Shown here piece after piece: positions 62,834 through 64,000 of a DNA stretch of 64,000 nt. Position 1 is the first letter of the stretch. The number at the start of each line of letters is the position of its first letter. The notes under the pieces were generated by a model, which saw only the letters and a program-made list of their open reading frames with translations, did not search any database and was not told where the DNA came from. The translations under genes were made by a program, and so were the position numbers. Origin of the DNA: SHVO01 sp964576515 (GTDB lineage Bacteria > Pseudomonadota > Alphaproteobacteria > Rhodospirillales > Rhodospirillaceae); NCBI GenBank assembly GCA_964576515.1, contig CAZNUW010000003.1:248001-312000 (forward strand), written 5' to 3'.

Positions 62834-64000
62834 CGCCTCCCCCGTTGTCGTCGCGCGCGGCCTGGCCAAGAGCTATACGCTCTATCCACGCCCGATGGAT
62901 CGTCTGGCGCACCTGTTCATGCCCTGGCGCAAGTATCCCGCCTTCGAGGCGCTCAAGGGCGTGAGTTTCACCGTGGGCCGCGGCGAGACCGTCGGCATTA
63001 TCGGCCAGAACGGCGCAGGCAAATCGACCTTGCTTCAGATCGTGACCGGGACGATCACGCCGACGTCCGGCGACGTTCAGGTGAGCGGGCGTGTCGCGGC
63101 GCTCTTGGAACTGGGCGCCGGTTTCGAGCCGGACTTCACGGGCCGCGAAAACATCATGCTCAACGGCACGGTGCTCGGCCTGTCGAGCCGCGAACTCAAG
63201 GAGCGCACGGACGACATCATCGCGTTCTCCGAGCTGGGGGCCTTCATCGACCGGCCGGTGCGCACCTATTCTAGCGGCATGTTCATGCGCCTCGCCTTTT
63301 CGGTCGCGGCCCATGTGGACGCCGATCTTCTCATCATCGACGAGGCGCTGGCGGTCGGCGATGTCCGGTTCACGCAAAAATGCATGCGGTTCCTGAAGGA
63401 CTTCAAACGCCGGGGTTCGATCCTTTTCGTCAGCCACGATCTTGGATCCGTCGCCGGTCTTTGCGACCGGGCCATCTGGCTCGACCACGGGAACATCCGC
63501 GGCGAAGGGCCCGCCATCACGATGTGCGAGCAATATGTCGCCGCGTTATTCGAGAACGCGGCGGCGCCCGCGGCCGAATCGAAGACCACCGGCCCCGCGC
63601 GCGACACCAAGGGCGACATCGTCCTCTTTGACGACGCCGACCCCCCGCGCGCCTCGCGCCCGGGGGCGACAAGCGTGTCGCCCTTCAACGCGGACGCCAG
63701 CGCCTTCGGCAGCGGCGGCGCGGCGATTGTCGACGCCGGGCTTTTCGATCCCGCCGACGGCGCCCGCTTCACGCAGGTCGCCGAAGGTCAGGAGGTCGAT
63801 TTGCGAATCCTGGTCCGGGCGGATGTCGCCGTCGAGCGGCCCATCATCGGCTTCTATGTGAAGGACAGGCTGGGTCAGCTTCTACTCGGCGACAACAGCT
63901 ATTGGGATACGGCGCCGCAGCCTTCCATGGCGGAAGGCGAACGTCTCGCGTTCCGTTTCCGCTTCCGCTGGCCCGCCCTGGCGCGCGGCACATATACGCT
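62823..64000 (+). CDS. wzt: polysaccharide ABC exporter, ATPase with C-terminal domain (Wzt-like, partial)
   Basis: The gene begins at the ATG at 62823, overlapping the permease by 11 bases, and stays open to the window edge (392 codons). The ATPase domain (about 1-240) has Walker A GQNGAGKSTLL at 61-71, signature YSSGMFMRL and Walker B LLIIDEALAVGD. A linker rich in Ala/Asp follows, then a second domain from about residue 300 with FYVKDRLGQLLLGDN, a typical Wzt carbohydrate-recognition fold. That domain in known Wzt proteins binds the capped end of the O-antigen, which would match the methyltransferase in the upstream fusion. Confidence 0.9.
   Translation, partial: MSSDASPVVVARGLAKSYTLYPRPMDRLAHLFMPWRKYPAFEALKGVSFTVGRGETVGIIGQNGAGKSTLLQIVTGTITPTSGDVQVSGRVAALLELGAGFEPDFTGRENIMLNGTVLGLSSRELKERTDDIIAFSELGAFIDRPVRTYSSGMFMRLAFSVAAHVDADLLIIDEALAVGDVRFTQKCMRFLKDFKRRGSILFVSHDLGSVAGLCDRAIWLDHGNIRGEGPAITMCEQYVAALFENAAAPAAESKTTGPARDTKGDIVLFDDADPPRASRPGATSVSPFNADASAFGSGGAAIVDAGLFDPADGARFTQVAEGQEVDLRILVRADVAVERPIIGFYVKDRLGQLLLGDNSYWDTAPQPSMAEGERLAFRFRFRWPALARGTYT

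Overview
The window is high-GC bacterial chromosome with dense coding on both strands. The gene orders point to Alphaproteobacteria: mdh-sucC-sucD ahead of odhA-odhB-lpd, sdhC-sdhD-sdhA-sdhB, rpsP-rimM-trmD-rplS beside ffh, and dapF-mtaB-ftsY. An intergenic palindrome at 40145-40192 resembles repeats seen in Rhizobiales, but I cannot fix the order or genus. I found no insertion sequence, prophage, integrase or CRISPR array. One tRNA (Leu, UAA) is present.

Region 1 (1-20 kb) is mostly central carbon metabolism: a complete 2-oxoglutarate dehydrogenase (odhA, odhB, lpd), succinyl-CoA ligase, malate dehydrogenase and succinate dehydrogenase, all on the minus strand. A PagL-like lipid A deacylase gene is coupled to sucD. 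Between and around these lie a ChaN-like lipoprotein, zapE, a DHH phosphoesterase, small secreted or TPR proteins and a CitE-like CoA-ester lyase.

Region 2 (20-40 kb) is housekeeping: asd, the ribosomal/tRNA cluster rplS-trmD-rimM-rpsP, the protein-targeting genes ffh, ftsY and secA, nhaA with two universal stress proteins, dapF-mtaB, argJ, a mutT-cinA pair, a RluA-type pseudouridine synthase and a luciferase-like oxidoreductase. Several perfect hairpins separate convergent genes.

Region 3 (40-51.5 kb) is accessory. It holds a lipoprotein amidase, two large transporters that each carry a C-terminal cyclic-nucleotide-binding domain (one nucleotide-transporter-like with HEAT repeats, one SulP-STAS), a coupled methyltransferase/SET-domain pair, a TorF-type porin and an uncharacterised polytopic membrane protein.

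Region 4 (51.6-64 kb) is a plus-strand surface-glycan locus and the most interesting part. A HAD-UbiA fusion, a DprE1-like oxidase and a DprE2-like reductase overlap by ATGA junctions and look like a polyprenyl-phosphoryl-arabinose pathway. They are followed by an epimerase, an FAD oxidoreductase and a GtrA flippase-like protein, then a 1045-residue methyltransferase/RgpF/GT2 fusion, another GT2, and a Wzm/Wzt-type ABC exporter whose ATPase runs off the window. The inferred logic is that the first block makes and flips a lipid-linked pentose while the second builds and exports a polysaccharide.
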